64,000 nucleotides of DNA from the NCBI RefSeq assembly GCF_002531825.1, contig NZ_NWSX01000017.1:1-64000 (forward strand), in the 5' to 3' direction. The translations under genes were made by a program, and so were the position numbers. This document shows positions 45,164 to 54,496 of this stretch, piece after piece. The notes below the pieces were generated by a model. That model was given only the letters and a program-made list of their open reading frames with translations. It was not told where the DNA came from and ran no database searches. This DNA is from Rhizobium sp. J15 (GTDB lineage Bacteria > Pseudomonadota > Alphaproteobacteria > Rhizobiales > Rhizobiaceae). Position 1 is the stretch's first letter; each line of letters opens with the position of its first letter.

Positions 45164-45822
45164 ACTCGTCGCGCAATCGCATACCCGGCCTGCGGTTTGG
45201 CATCGGGTCCGCGCAGATAAAGGGGCTTCGGCTTTCCGGCATCGGGGGAGGCGGCAGCACCGAGGCGCGCCACAATGGAGATCGGGAATCTGTTGGCGTG
45301 ATCGCCGTCAGCGCCGCGCTTCAGGAGCGGCGTTGCCGATCCGGTGATCTCGCCGTCGAAGCCGGCGGCAAAAGCCTGCGCGTCCGCGATATCAAGCGCC
45401 CGCGGCTCGTCGAGCGGGGAGCCGTCGGCCGCGAAGGGCTGCAGGTAGATTTCGTTCCGCTTGGCGTCCATGGCCGCGAGCACCGCGCGGCCGGGCGTCT
45501 TCTCGCGCTGGGCGGCGGCCATGACTTCGAGCGAGGTGACGCCGACGGCAGGCACATTGAGAGAGAGCGCAAAACCGCGGGCGGCGGCCACGCCGACGCG
45601 GATACCGGTAAAGGAGCCGGGGCCGATGGTGACGGCCAGGCGGTCGATATGAGAAAGCGTCACTCCGGCCTGATCCAGCGCCCGGTCGACGATACCAATC
45701 AGATGTTCAGCATGCCCCTTGCCGATCATGTCCGATGCCTCCCCCAGCATCGTATTCCTGCCGCTGTCATAGACGGCGGCAGCGCAATCCACACCTGCCG
45801 TGTCGAGCGCCAGAACGATCAT
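45160..45822 (-). CDS. tsaB: tRNA threonylcarbamoyladenosine biosynthesis protein TsaB
   Basis: A 220-residue ASKHA-fold protein that partners TsaD and TsaE in making t6A37 in tRNA. The N terminus IVLALDTAGVDCAAAVYD and the segment IDRLAVTIGPGSFTGIRVGVAAARGFAL (near residue 60) are diagnostic. The protein is the short, non-catalytic member of the YgjD family. Coupled to rimI. Confidence 0.95.
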   Translation of the reverse strand: MIVLALDTAGVDCAAAVYDSGRNTMLGEASDMIGKGHAEHLIGIVDRALDQAGVTLSHIDRLAVTIGPGSFTGIRVGVAAARGFALSLNVPAVGVTSLEVMAAAQREKTPGRAVLAAMDAKRNEIYLQPFAADGSPLDEPRALDIADAQAFAAGFDGEITGSATPLLKRGADGDHANRFPISIVARLGAAASPDAGKPKPLYLRGPDAKPQAGYAIARRV

Positions 45823-45911
45823 GCCATCAATTTCCGAATAAACTATTGTCGCCTATTCATAAATCCCTCCGGCCGAACCTGACATGAACGGCCGGAGAAA
45901 ATTCGGGCTTC

Positions 45912-46478
45912 TTAAGCGGCGATCACTTCCTGCACTTCCGGAACGAAATGGCGCAGCAGGTTCTGGACGCCGTGCTTCAGCGTTGCCGTCGAGGACGGGC
46001 AGCCGGAGCAGGAACCCTTCATGTTCAAATAGACTTTGCCGTCCTTGAAACCGCGGAAGGTGATGTCGCCGCCGTCCTGGGCAACGGCCGGGCGCACGCG
46101 GGTCTCCAGAAGTTCCTTGATGGTCAGCACGATCGATTCATCGCTCTCGTCGAAGAATTCTTCGTCGGCATCGGCATCTTCGGAGAGGATGGAGGCATCG
46201 CCCATGACGGGCTTGCCGGACATGAAATGCTCCATGATCGAGCCAAGGATAGCCGGCTTAAGATGCTGCCATTCGGCATTGTCCTTGGAGACGGAAATGA
46301 AGTCGTAACCGAAATAGACGCCGGTCACGCCGGGAATGTCGAACAGGCGAGCCGCAAGCGGCGAGGCCTGCGCCTCTTCAGCGCTGCGGAATTCGGCCGT
46401 ACCGTTTTCCATCACCACCTTGCCCGGCAGGAATTTCTGCGTGGCGGGATTGGGTGTGGCTTCGGTCTGAATGAACAT
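45912..46478 (-). CDS. NifU-like Fe-S cluster scaffold (Nfu type)
   Basis: A 188-residue Nfu protein. The N-terminal Nfu_N domain (about 1-88) starts MFIQTEATPNPATQKFLPGKVV, and the C-terminal NifU domain has the cluster motif GSCSGCPSSTATLKHGVQNLL with CxxC near 150. It carries and delivers Fe-S clusters. The ATG at 46476-46478 has GGAG six bases upstream, so the 18-residue longer frame was rejected. It is not the nitrogen-fixation nifU, as no nif genes are nearby. Confidence 0.93.
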   Translation of the reverse strand: MFIQTEATPNPATQKFLPGKVVMENGTAEFRSAEEAQASPLAARLFDIPGVTGVYFGYDFISVSKDNAEWQHLKPAILGSIMEHFMSGKPVMGDASILSEDADADEEFFDESDESIVLTIKELLETRVRPAVAQDGGDITFRGFKDGKVYLNMKGSCSGCPSSTATLKHGVQNLLRHFVPEVQEVIAA

Positions 46479-46586
46479 ATGGATCTCCATGCGGGCGGGC
46501 CCATGACCTCGGCCGACTTTAGAATTCTTCAAAAGAAAATAAGCCCAATGCGGGCTCTAATCAAGAGACTTGTACTCAAGAAATGC

Positions 46587-46700
46587 TGGAACAGGATGAT
46601 TTTAGGCCCGATCGGCGTAAAATCCGAATCCCGTTCCAATCTAAACAGTTAGAGCATGATGTCGTCCGAAAACCGCTCGCACTTTTCGGCAGCATGCCTC
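46587..46700. repeat. Two tandem rhizobial palindromic intergenic repeats
   Basis: Unit 1 (46587-46638) is an imperfect palindrome with outer arms TGGAACAGGATGATTTTA and TAAAATCCGAATCCCGTTCCA. Unit 2 (46651-46700) has arms GAGCATGATGTCGTCCGAAAA and TTTTCGGCAGCATGCCTC and reaches the stop codon of the stress protein gene. Both are familiar forms of repeats scattered through Rhizobium chromosomes. Confidence 0.7.
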
Positions 46701-47190
46701 AGCAGAGGGCGTCGATCTCCTCGTTGGTCAGCGTATCCGGCAGCACGGTGACCGGGATCGGAAAGGCGGCGGCACGGCCGGCGACCGATGAAACCAGAGG
46801 CCCCGGGCCTTCCTTGGCCGAACCGGCAGCAAGAACCAGGATCGCCACATCGCGGTCTTCTTCGATCATGGCGTTGATCTGCTCGGCCGCGCTGCCCTCG
46901 CGGATGACGATCTCGGGCTCGATGCCGATCGTTTCGCGCACAATCTGGGCGATCTTGGCGACCACCGCCTCGGCTTCCTCGCGCGCCTCGGCCCGCATGA
47001 TCTCCTCGACGCCCAGCCATTGCTGGAAATCGCCCTCAGGGATCACGTAGAGCAGCACGAGGCCGCCATTGGAATTCTTCGCGCGCCGGCCGGCATAATG
47101 AACGGCGCGCTGGCATTCGGGTGTACCGTCGATCACCGCCATGAATTTGCGGCGATGACCTTCGAGCCGTGAGAGTCGCTTCGATACCAT
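46699..47190 (-). CDS. Universal stress protein (UspA) family
   Basis: A 163-residue single-domain Usp. Strand one reads FMAVIDGTPECQRAVHYAGRRAKNSNGGLVLLYVIPEG; the glycine-rich ATP-binding block of many Usps is weak here (VLAAGSAKEGPGPLVSSVAGRAAAFPIPVTVL). It may bind nucleotides and act in stress survival; the partner is unknown. Its 3' end is inside the repeat unit 46651-46700. Confidence 0.87.
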   Translation of the reverse strand: MVSKRLSRLEGHRRKFMAVIDGTPECQRAVHYAGRRAKNSNGGLVLLYVIPEGDFQQWLGVEEIMRAEAREEAEAVVAKIAQIVRETIGIEPEIVIREGSAAEQINAMIEEDRDVAILVLAAGSAKEGPGPLVSSVAGRAAAFPIPVTVLPDTLTNEEIDALC

Positions 47191-47239
47191 GAGGCGGACT
47201 CTGACACCCGAAGCGAAAAAATTGCAAGCTCAGTTTTTG

Positions 47240-47269
47240 CTCCTCTTCCCTCAGCAGAGAGAAGAGGAG
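47240..47269. repeat. Hairpin between trpS and the stress protein gene
   Basis: CTCCTCTTC (47240-47248) and GAAGAGGAG (47261-47269) pair around a 12-base loop, nine bases after the trpS stop. An A run, not a T run, follows on the minus strand, so termination is uncertain. Confidence 0.5.
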
Positions 47270-47277
47270 ACGTGCCC

Positions 47278-48342
47278 TTAGTAGAGGAAGCCGATGACGT
47301 CGCGTACCTGCTTCATCGTCACTTCGGCGCGTTCCCTTGCGCGCTCTCCGCCCTTGCGCAGGATGGCGTCGATATGGCTGGTGTCGTCCATCAGCCGGCG
47401 CATCTCGCCGGTGATCGGCGCAAGCACATGGATCGCCAGATCGACCAGCGCAGGCTTGAAGACGGAGAACTGCTGCCCGCCGAATTCGGCAAGCACGTCC
47501 GCCTTCGACTTGTCGGCGAGGGCGGCATAGATCGCCACCAGATTATCCGCCTCGGGACGGCCCTGCAGCCCCTCGGTTTCGCTCGGCAAGCCGTCCGGAT
47601 CGGTCTTCGCCTTGCGGATTTTCTTCGAGATCGCTTCCTCGTCGTCCATCAGATTGATGCGCGAGAGGTCGGAGGGGTCCGATTTCGACATTTTCTTGGT
47701 GCCGTCGCGCAACGACATGACGCGCGGCGCCGGTCCGCCGATCAGCGGCTCCACCATCGGGAAATAGGCATGCACCGGCTCATCGCCGACGGTGATGTCG
47801 ACGCCGTAACCGGTCTTTCGAATATGCTCGGCATAATCGAGGTTGAATTTCATCGCGATGTCGCGGGCGAGCTCGAGATGCTGCTTCTGGTCCTCGCCGA
47901 CCGGCACGTGGGTGGCGCGATAGACGAGGATGTCGGCGGCCATCAGGCTCGGATAGGCATAGAGGCCGAGCGAGGCCTGCTCGCGGTCCTTGCCCGCCTT
48001 GTCCTTGAACTGCGTCATGCGGTTCATCCAGCCGATGCGGGCGACACAGTTGAAGATCCAGGCGAGCTCGGCATGCTGCGGCACGGCCGACTGATTGAAG
48101 ACGATATGTTTTTCCGGATCGATGCCGGCGGCGATGAAGGCGGCCGTGATCGAGCGCGTCTGGCTCGGCATGTCCTCGTGGACAAGCTGAGCGGTGAGCG
48201 CATGCATGTCGACGACGCAGTAGATGCAGTCGTTGCCTTCCTGCAGCGCCACGAACCGGCGGATCGCGCCGAGATAATTGCCGAGATGCAGATTGCCGGT
48301 CGGCTGCACGCCGGAGAATACGAGTTTCTTGAATTCGCTCAT
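47278..48342 (-). CDS. trpS: Tryptophanyl-tRNA synthetase
   Basis: A 354-residue class Ic synthetase that charges tRNA-Trp. The HIGH-like motif is [21 protein letters not shown] (near residue 12), and KMSKS is in [16 protein letters not shown] (near residue 213). Length is normal for alphaproteobacteria. It is monocistronic by appearance, with 121 bases of unassigned sequence upstream. Confidence 0.98.
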   Translation of the reverse strand: MSEFKKLVFSGVQPTGNLHLGNYLGAIRRFVALQEGNDCIYCVVDMHALTAQLVHEDMPSQTRSITAAFIAAGIDPEKHIVFNQSAVPQHAELAWIFNCVARIGWMNRMTQFKDKAGKDREQASLGLYAYPSLMAADILVYRATHVPVGEDQKQHLELARDIAMKFNLDYAEHIRKTGYGVDITVGDEPVHAYFPMVEPLIGGPAPRVMSLRDGTKKMSKSDPSDLSRINLMDDEEAISKKIRKAKTDPDGLPSETEGLQGRPEADNLVAIYAALADKSKADVLAEFGGQQFSVFKPALVDLAIHVLAPITGEMRRLMDDTSHIDAILRKGGERARERAEVTMKQVRDVIGFLY

Positions 48343-48463
48343 GTCGTCCTCAATAGGCTGGTGGAGGGCCCACAGCTTTCGTTTTGCTGCACGGCAGCAG
48401 GGCTTTCGCCCATGTTGCTAACGCCGCGGCTTATGCACGGGCAGCCCGTCGCAATCAAGGGGT

Positions 48464-48862
48464 TCAGCCTGCGGCATGCTGGATCAGGTCGAAGCTGTTG
48501 CCATAGGGATCCGCAAAGACCGCCACCGTGCCGTAAACCTCATGCCTGGGCTCTTCCAGAAAACGCACTCCGGCGGCAAGCATGGCGGCATGATCACGGG
48601 CGAAATCGTCGGTCTTCAGGAAGAAGCCTACGCGGCCGCCCGTCTGATTGCCGATCGCCGCCCGCTGCGCATCGCTTGCCGCCTGCGCCAGCAGAAAGGC
48701 GGCGCCATCCCCGCCCTTCGGCTTCACCACCACCCAGCGCTTCCCCTCCGGCTGCGCTTCGTCCTGAAGGCAATCGAACCCGAGGGCATCGCAATAGAAG
48801 GCCTTGGCGCTGTTGTAATCGTCGACGACGAGAGTGACGAGGAAAAGCGACTGGATCGTCAT
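48464..48862 (-). CDS. VOC family protein
   Basis: A 132-residue vicinal-oxygen-chelate protein resembling glyoxalase/bleomycin-resistance proteins: LFLVTLVVDDYNSAKAFYCDALGFDCL (about 5-31) and GFFLKTDDFARDHAAMLAAGVRFLEEPRHEVYGTVAVFADPYGNSFDLIQ (about 78-128). It begins after GGAGATCAC and is divergent from the M15 gene. It is the third unrelated VOC gene in this window. Substrate unknown. Confidence 0.9.
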   Translation of the reverse strand: MTIQSLFLVTLVVDDYNSAKAFYCDALGFDCLQDEAQPEGKRWVVVKPKGGDGAAFLLAQAASDAQRAAIGNQTGGRVGFFLKTDDFARDHAAMLAAGVRFLEEPRHEVYGTVAVFADPYGNSFDLIQHAAG

Positions 48863-49051
48863 GTGATCTCCTGGATTTGGACATTTATTCCATTTCGAGG
48901 CGGTTGAACCCCAGATTTTAAGCCAAATTGATCATTTGGTTTAGCTATAATTGAGTATAAAATTTCACAGAAAAGCTTTTATTGAACTGAAAATCCCCGG
49001 GGCGCTCGTTTGGCGGCTCGCCGGCCGCCGTGCCAACCGCTCGGAGGGACC

Positions 49052-49480
49052 ATGCAGAACGCCAGTTTGCTCGTCATGGCAGGCCTTTTCGCCCTACAAT
49101 CAGCAACCAATGTGCTCGGTCAAGACGCCAAAAGGCATGCCGTTCATCTTCCCAGACATGAGGCGCGTCTCGCCTATGCGGTCCAGACCGTCAGCGTTCG
49201 CGCCGGCTGTTTTCCCACACGCTTGAGGGCGATCCTGTCCCATATCGCGGCAAAGACGGGCCGCCGCCCGATCGTCACCTCCGGCCACCGGCCGCATCCG
49301 CGTCGCCACGGCTCCCTGCATGGAAAATGCCTGGCGGCCGATATCAGGGTTCCCGGCCTCTCCGAGCGCACCATCATTGCCGCCGCAAGAAGCGCGCCCG
49401 GCATCGGCGGCATCGGCAGCTATTGCAACGGCATCATTCACGTCGACGTCGGCCCGCAGAGGCGATGGGTTCACTGCTAA
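49052..49480 (+). CDS. Small secreted M15A-type peptidase (D,D-carboxypeptidase-like)
   Basis: A 142-residue protein with a signal-like N terminus (MQNASLLVMAGLFALQSATNVLGQ, about 1-24) and a C-terminal peptidase M15A core. Zinc ligands are His and Asp in HGSLHGKCLAADI (near residue 92) and His in IIHVDVGP (near 130), preceded by RPIVTSGHRP. It should act on peptidoglycan in the periplasm. It is shorter than typical family members but complete in motifs. The ATG at 49052 follows CGGAGGGAC. Downstream is a repeat element. Confidence 0.82.
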   Translation: MQNASLLVMAGLFALQSATNVLGQDAKRHAVHLPRHEARLAYAVQTVSVRAGCFPTRLRAILSHIAAKTGRRPIVTSGHRPHPRRHGSLHGKCLAADIRVPGLSERTIIAAARSAPGIGGIGSYCNGIIHVDVGPQRRWVHC

Positions 49481-49583
49481 AGCATGTCGCGCAAAAGTGT
49501 GCCGCGGTTTTGCGATAACGACATGCGCGAAAGGGAAAAACTAAAGCGCGAGCAGCGAATCTGAAAGATCGCGTCGCGTTTTA
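49481..49583. repeat. Two palindromic intergenic repeats
   Basis: Unit 1 (49482-49526) pairs GCATGTCGCGCAAAA with TTTTGCGATAACGACATGC; unit 2 (about 49540-49583) pairs CTAAAGCGCGA with TCGCGTTTTAG and ends in the murJ stop codon. They sit between the convergent M15 and murJ genes. Both belong to common rhizobial repeat types, different from the pair at 46587-46700. Confidence 0.65.
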
Positions 49584-51161
49584 GCCATCCTTCGCCGGCG
49601 CCGGCTTGCGGTTCAGATTGCGGCGGATCATGCCGAGATCGGCGCCGCCGATCAGGAAGGCGGCGGCGAAATAGATCAGCATGCTGATCGCAATCAGCAG
49701 CCCGAGCGTGCCGATCTTGGTCAGAAGCGGCGCGCCGGAAGCCAGCCAGGGTGCGAAATATTGTTTGAGGAAGACGATGGCCGCACCCATTACCGCAGCG
49801 GCGATGACGAGCAGCGCGGCGCGCTTGGCCAGCGCCCATTCCCATGTCAGATGGCCGCGGCGCAGAAGCGTGGTGAACAGCAGCACGGTGCTGATCCAGC
49901 CGGCGGTGGCTTCGGCGACGGCAATGCCGGGTGCGCCCATATAGGGGAAGAGGGTGAGCGCGGTCGCGCAGTTGGTCGCAACCGCAATCGCCGAGAAGCG
50001 CATCGGCGTCTTGGTGTCCTCGCGGGCATAGAAGCCGGGCTGCAGCGCTTTGATCAGCACGAAGGCGGGCAGGCCGATGCCGTAGATCGCCAGGATCGCG
50101 CCGACGACGGCGGTGTTTTCCTGATGGAAGGCGCCGCGTTCGTAAAGCACGCGGATGATCTCGTCGGAGAGGATCCAGAGCGCGAATGCGGCGGGGATCG
50201 TCAGGAACAGCACGAATTCGATCGAGCGGTTCTGCAGGTTCGCCGCTTCGCGCAGCGCGCCGCCCTTCAGCGCCCGGGCAAGCTCCGGCAGCAGCACCAC
50301 GCCGACGGCGACGCCGACGACACCGAGCGGCAGCTGGTAGATGCGGTCGGCATATTGCAGTGCTGCGATCGCGCCGTCGCGCGAGGAGGCGATCGCCTGG
50401 CCGATCAGCTGGTTGATCTGGGTGATGCCGCCGGTGACGGCGGCCGGTACGGCGAGGATCAGCAGCCGCTTGACGTTCGGCGTCATCTTCGGGAAGCGGA
50501 AGCCGATGCTCATGCCGGCCGCAAGCACGCCGACATAGACGACGGCAAGCTGCAGCACGCCGGCGGCAAGAACGCCCCAGGAGAGATACCAGGCGGTCGC
50601 CAGCGGATCGGCGCCGGTATAAAGCGCATAAAACAGCGCCCCGATCATCACCACGTTCAAGAAGACGGGAGCGATGGCGGCGGCGAAGAAATGATGCAGC
50701 GAATTCAGCATGCCGCTCATCATCGCCGTCAGCGACATGCACATGAGATAGGGAAACATCACGGCCGCCATGCGGATCGTGATCGAGAATTTCTCAGGGT
50801 CGTCGGCGAAACCCGGCGCGATGACGAAGCGCACCAAGAGCGGCATGCAGAGCTCCATCACGATGGTGATGAGCAGCAGCACCGAAAAGAGCACGCCGAA
50901 GACTTCTTCGGAAAAGCGCTTGGCCCCATCCGTGCCGTTCGCCTCGATCTCCTTGGCAAAGAGCGGCACGAAGGCGGCATTGAAGGCGCCCTCGGCAAAC
51001 AGCCGGCGAAAGAGGTTCGGAAAACGGAAGGCGGCGTAGAAGACGTCCGCCATCGGCCCGGTGCCGAGTGCTGCCGCCATCAGCGTTTCACGGGCGAAGC
51101 CGAAGATGCGGCTGCCGAGGGTTGCGCCGCCGACGGTCGCGAATTTCTTGACGAGGCTCAT
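49581..51161 (-). CDS. murJ: Lipid II flippase MurJ
   Basis: A 526-residue inner-membrane protein with about fourteen helices that flips lipid II for peptidoglycan synthesis. The start MSLVKKFATVGGATLGSRIFGFARETLMAAALGTGPMADVFYAAFRFPNLFRRLFAEGAFNAAFVPLF contains the conserved arginines of the central cavity. Length and pattern fit the MviN/MurJ family. It lies 10 bases after glnD on the same strand, the order glnD-murJ seen in other Rhizobiales. Confidence 0.97.
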   Translation of the reverse strand: MSLVKKFATVGGATLGSRIFGFARETLMAAALGTGPMADVFYAAFRFPNLFRRLFAEGAFNAAFVPLFAKEIEANGTDGAKRFSEEVFGVLFSVLLLITIVMELCMPLLVRFVIAPGFADDPEKFSITIRMAAVMFPYLMCMSLTAMMSGMLNSLHHFFAAAIAPVFLNVVMIGALFYALYTGADPLATAWYLSWGVLAAGVLQLAVVYVGVLAAGMSIGFRFPKMTPNVKRLLILAVPAAVTGGITQINQLIGQAIASSRDGAIAALQYADRIYQLPLGVVGVAVGVVLLPELARALKGGALREAANLQNRSIEFVLFLTIPAAFALWILSDEIIRVLYERGAFHQENTAVVGAILAIYGIGLPAFVLIKALQPGFYAREDTKTPMRFSAIAVATNCATALTLFPYMGAPGIAVAEATAGWISTVLLFTTLLRRGHLTWEWALAKRAALLVIAAAVMGAAIVFLKQYFAPWLASGAPLLTKIGTLGLLIAISMLIYFAAAFLIGGADLGMIRRNLNRKPAPAKDG

Positions 51162-51171
51162 GCTTGGGGGC

Positions 51172-54078
51172 TCATGCGGGAGAACCGGCTTTCTTGTCGG
51201 TGGGGGTCGATGTCCGGGCGGTGGCGGCCGGTGCGATGATACCGGAGGGCATGCGCTCGCGCAGTTCGTCCTCCTCCTCGGCCATGACGGCCTTCATCCG
51301 GGCGGTGATGTTGGCGCGCTTGCTGTCGCCTGAAATCTTCTGGCCGACCAGATCGGTGACGTAGAAGGTGTCGATCACCTTCTCGCCGAAGGTGGTGATG
51401 CGGGCCGACTGGATGTCGAGCGACAGATCGGAGAGCACGGCGGTGATCTCCGAGAGCAGCCCCGGCCGGTCGAGGCATTCGACCTCGATGACGGTGAACT
51501 TGTTCGACAGGCTGTTGGTGATGTTGACCGACGGCGGAATGACGAAGGCCTTGCTTTTCTTGCGGTTGCGCGTGCGTGTGGCGATGACCTCGGGCAGGCG
51601 CTTGCGGCCGGACAGCACATCCTCGATCATCCGCCCGATCGTCGCCGCGCGGCGCAGCTCGTCGGCATCGTCGGGGAATTCGCGGCTGACATGGATCGTG
51701 TCGAGCGCGCGCCCGTCCGATGTCGTGAAGATCTGCGCATCCACGATGTTGGCGCCGGCCGCCGCACAGGCCCCGGCGATGACGGCGAGTAGCCGCGGAT
51801 GGTCGGGCGACAGCACGGTGATCTCGGTGATCGCGTGGAAACTGTCGGTCCGCACCGTGGTGGCGAGCGCCTGACCCGATTTGTCGGCCTGGCGGATGAA
51901 ATGGGCGTGGCGGACCTGGTCCTCCAGCGGCACGGAGAGCAGGTAGGGCTGGTAGTGCAGCTTGGTATAGGTGTTGCGGTCCTTCTGGCTCCACTCGGCA
52001 AGTGCCGCGCGCAGCGCGTCGGCCGCCGCATTGGCCCGCTCCTTGCGGGAGACTTCCGAAAAGCCGCCAGCGAGCAGCAGCTCGGTTTCGTAGTAGAGCG
52101 TGCGCAGAAGCTGGCCCTTCCAGCCGTTCCACACGCCGGGCCCGACGGCGCGGATATCGCAGATCGTCAGGATCAAGAGCATTTTCAGCCGGTCGAGCGA
52201 TTGCACGCGGTCGGCGAAATCCGTGATCGTCTTGCGGTCGGTCAGGTCGCGGGTCTGCGCCACCATCGACATCGTCAGATGTTCCTCGATCAGCCAGACG
52301 ACGATTTCCGTCTGCTTCTGCGACAGGCCGAAGCGGGCGCAGAGCTTGCGGGCGACGCGGGCGCCGGCGATCGAATGATCCTCCAGCCGGCCCTTGGCGA
52401 TATCGTGGAGGAGAACGGCGACATAAAGCGCCTCGCGGTCCTCGATATTGGGCATCAGCTTGTTGGCGAGCGGATGCAGATCCTCGGACCGAGCCCCGTC
52501 GATCTCGGAGAGAACCTCGACGGTGCGGATCAGATGTTCGTCGACCGTATAGTGGTGATACATGTTGAACTGCATCATCGCGACGATCTTGCCGAATTCG
52601 GGGATGAAGCGGCCGAGCACGCCGGCCTCGTTCATGCGTCGCAGGATGAGCGCCGGATCGCGCTTCGACGTCAGGATCGACATGAAGAGCCGGTTCGCCT
52701 CGTCGTTTTCCCGGAGCTTGTTGTCGATCAGGGCCAGCGACCGGGTGACGCGCTTCAGCGCATCCGGATGGAATTCCAGCCCGTTGATGTCGGCGACGTG
52801 GAAGAGCCGGATGATGCTGATCGGATCGCGCTTGAAGACCTCGGCATCGGCCAGCGCGATGCGGCCGCGGTCTTCGACGAATTCGACGCTGCCGGCGATC
52901 TTGCGGGTGCGATGGGTGAAGCGGCTGATGACGCCGGTGAGGCCCGGAATCGATTTCGCCTGCTGGTCTTCCAGCGCGGCGCAGAGGATGCGGGTCAGAT
53001 CGCCGACATCCTTGGCGACGAGGAAATAGTGCTTCATGAACCGCTCGACCGCCGAAAGGCCGGGACGGGTGTGGTAGCCGAAGGCTTCGGCGATCTCGCG
53101 CTGGATGTCGAAGGACAGGCGCTCCTCGGCCTTGCCGGTGAGGAAATGCATATGGCAGCGCACGGCCCAGAGAAAATCGTCGGCTTTCTCAAGCAGCCTG
53201 TATTCGTGCTTCGACAGCACGCCGAGCTTGACCAGCTCCGCCTGGTCGCGCACGTGGTAATAATATTTCGAGATCCAGAACAGCGTGTGCAGGTCGCGAA
53301 GCCCGCCCTTGCCTTCCTTGACGTTCGGCTCGACGAGATAGCGCGTGTCGCCTGCCTTGCGGTGACGTTCGTCGCGCTCGGCAAGCTTCGCGGCAATGAA
53401 CTCGGGCCCGGTGCCGGTGACGATTTCCTTGTCGAAGCGGGTCTCCAGCTCCGTTTCCAGCCGCTGCAGACCGCAGATGTAGCGCATCTCCAGAATCGCG
53501 GTACGGATCGTCATGTCGGACTTCGAAAGCGCGATGCATTCATCCACCGTGCGGGTGGCATGGCCGACCTTGAAACCCATGTCCCAGAGCACGTAGAGCA
53601 TGAACTCGACCGCCTTGTGCGTCTCTTCCGCCGGCCGCGGCAGAAAAAGAAACAGTAGGTCGATATCGGAGCCCGGCGCCAGCGTGTCGCGGCCGTAGCC
53701 GCCGACGGCGGTAACCGCGAACTTGTCCCGCTGCTGCGGAAAGACATGGGTGGTGGCGAAATTGTAGAGGACGGTGATGATCTGGTCCTGCAGCCAGGAA
53801 AGCCGGTAGGCGCAATTGAGCCCGCCGCCGTCGGCCATAAGGGCGGCGCGGGCCTTCTGCCGGCCTTCCGCGCTCGCCTTCTTCAGCGCGGCGAGAAGAT
53901 CGGTGCGCATGACGTCCGGCCGGTTGCGATTGGCTTCGGCGACGGCATCGCACTGCTTCTGCAGGAGTTCGGTGTCGAGGATCTGGGAGAAATCGAGGTC
54001 GCGCATCGCTGTCACAGGGGCGGTTTCCTGTTCATTCCGGGCTGCCGGTTCAGGGCTTTCCGCTTGTTTCGTTTGCAT
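51172..54078 (-). CDS. glnD: Bifunctional [protein-PII] uridylyltransferase/uridylyl-removing enzyme
   Basis: A 968-residue nitrogen sensor that uridylylates PII proteins when glutamine is low and removes UMP when it is high. The nucleotidyltransferase core is [23 protein letters not shown] (near residue 130); the HD hydrolase has [13 protein letters not shown] (near 555); two C-terminal ACT domains bind glutamine ([18 protein letters not shown] near 745 and [20 protein letters not shown] near 860). It controls nitrogen assimilation through PII. The N-terminal extension of about 24 residues before MRDLDFSQI may be shorter if the next ATG is used. Confidence 0.97.
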   Translation of the reverse strand: MQTKQAESPEPAARNEQETAPVTAMRDLDFSQILDTELLQKQCDAVAEANRNRPDVMRTDLLAALKKASAEGRQKARAALMADGGGLNCAYRLSWLQDQIITVLYNFATTHVFPQQRDKFAVTAVGGYGRDTLAPGSDIDLLFLFLPRPAEETHKAVEFMLYVLWDMGFKVGHATRTVDECIALSKSDMTIRTAILEMRYICGLQRLETELETRFDKEIVTGTGPEFIAAKLAERDERHRKAGDTRYLVEPNVKEGKGGLRDLHTLFWISKYYYHVRDQAELVKLGVLSKHEYRLLEKADDFLWAVRCHMHFLTGKAEERLSFDIQREIAEAFGYHTRPGLSAVERFMKHYFLVAKDVGDLTRILCAALEDQQAKSIPGLTGVISRFTHRTRKIAGSVEFVEDRGRIALADAEVFKRDPISIIRLFHVADINGLEFHPDALKRVTRSLALIDNKLRENDEANRLFMSILTSKRDPALILRRMNEAGVLGRFIPEFGKIVAMMQFNMYHHYTVDEHLIRTVEVLSEIDGARSEDLHPLANKLMPNIEDREALYVAVLLHDIAKGRLEDHSIAGARVARKLCARFGLSQKQTEIVVWLIEEHLTMSMVAQTRDLTDRKTITDFADRVQSLDRLKMLLILTICDIRAVGPGVWNGWKGQLLRTLYYETELLLAGGFSEVSRKERANAAADALRAALAEWSQKDRNTYTKLHYQPYLLSVPLEDQVRHAHFIRQADKSGQALATTVRTDSFHAITEITVLSPDHPRLLAVIAGACAAAGANIVDAQIFTTSDGRALDTIHVSREFPDDADELRRAATIGRMIEDVLSGRKRLPEVIATRTRNRKKSKAFVIPPSVNITNSLSNKFTVIEVECLDRPGLLSEITAVLSDLSLDIQSARITTFGEKVIDTFYVTDLVGQKISGDSKRANITARMKAVMAEEEDELRERMPSGIIAPAATARTSTPTDKKAGSPA

Positions 54079-54210
54079 GCGCTATAGCCTCTTTGCCCGG
54101 TGAATGACACGGGCCTTGATACTGCATGAACCTTTAAATTTGGCGAAATGGTGTTGCCATGCTGCGATGCGGGACGCTTTGACGCAAGAAGCGGGCGCTC
54201 GCCATAAGCC

Positions 54211-54486
54211 TCAAGCGGCGGCCTGCGCCTGCAGCGCGTACAGCACCTGCCGGGTTTCGCTCAGGATCTCCTCGAGCGTCTGCTTGTCGCATTCGCGGTA
54301 GCCTGCCAGCGCGATCGAGGTCGCGAGCTCCGAGATTATAGCGCAGGAGAGCGTGATTTTCAGCAGTCCGATCGGCGATGTCCAGCCGCGCGTATTGCGG
54401 TCCCTGTCGGCGCGCCGCATCGTGTCGAGCATGGAGCAGATGAGCGAGAGGCGCTGCGTTTCGCGAACCAGCTTCTCCATGAACAT
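54211..54486 (-). CDS. Small protein of unknown function between mutS and glnD
   Basis: A 91-residue protein, mostly helical, with a moderately hydrophobic stretch at about 40-62 (GLLKITLSCAIISELATSIALAGY) and Arg-rich parts before it (TMRRADRDRNTRG). The ATG at 54486 has AGGAG seven bases upstream, good support for the start. It begins 10 bases after the mutS stop and is followed 132 bases later by glnD, all on one strand. I do not recognise a family. Confidence 0.65.
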   Translation of the reverse strand: MFMEKLVRETQRLSLICSMLDTMRRADRDRNTRGWTSPIGLLKITLSCAIISELATSIALAGYRECDKQTLEEILSETRQVLYALQAQAAA

Positions 54487-54496
54487 GGGCGCGCTC

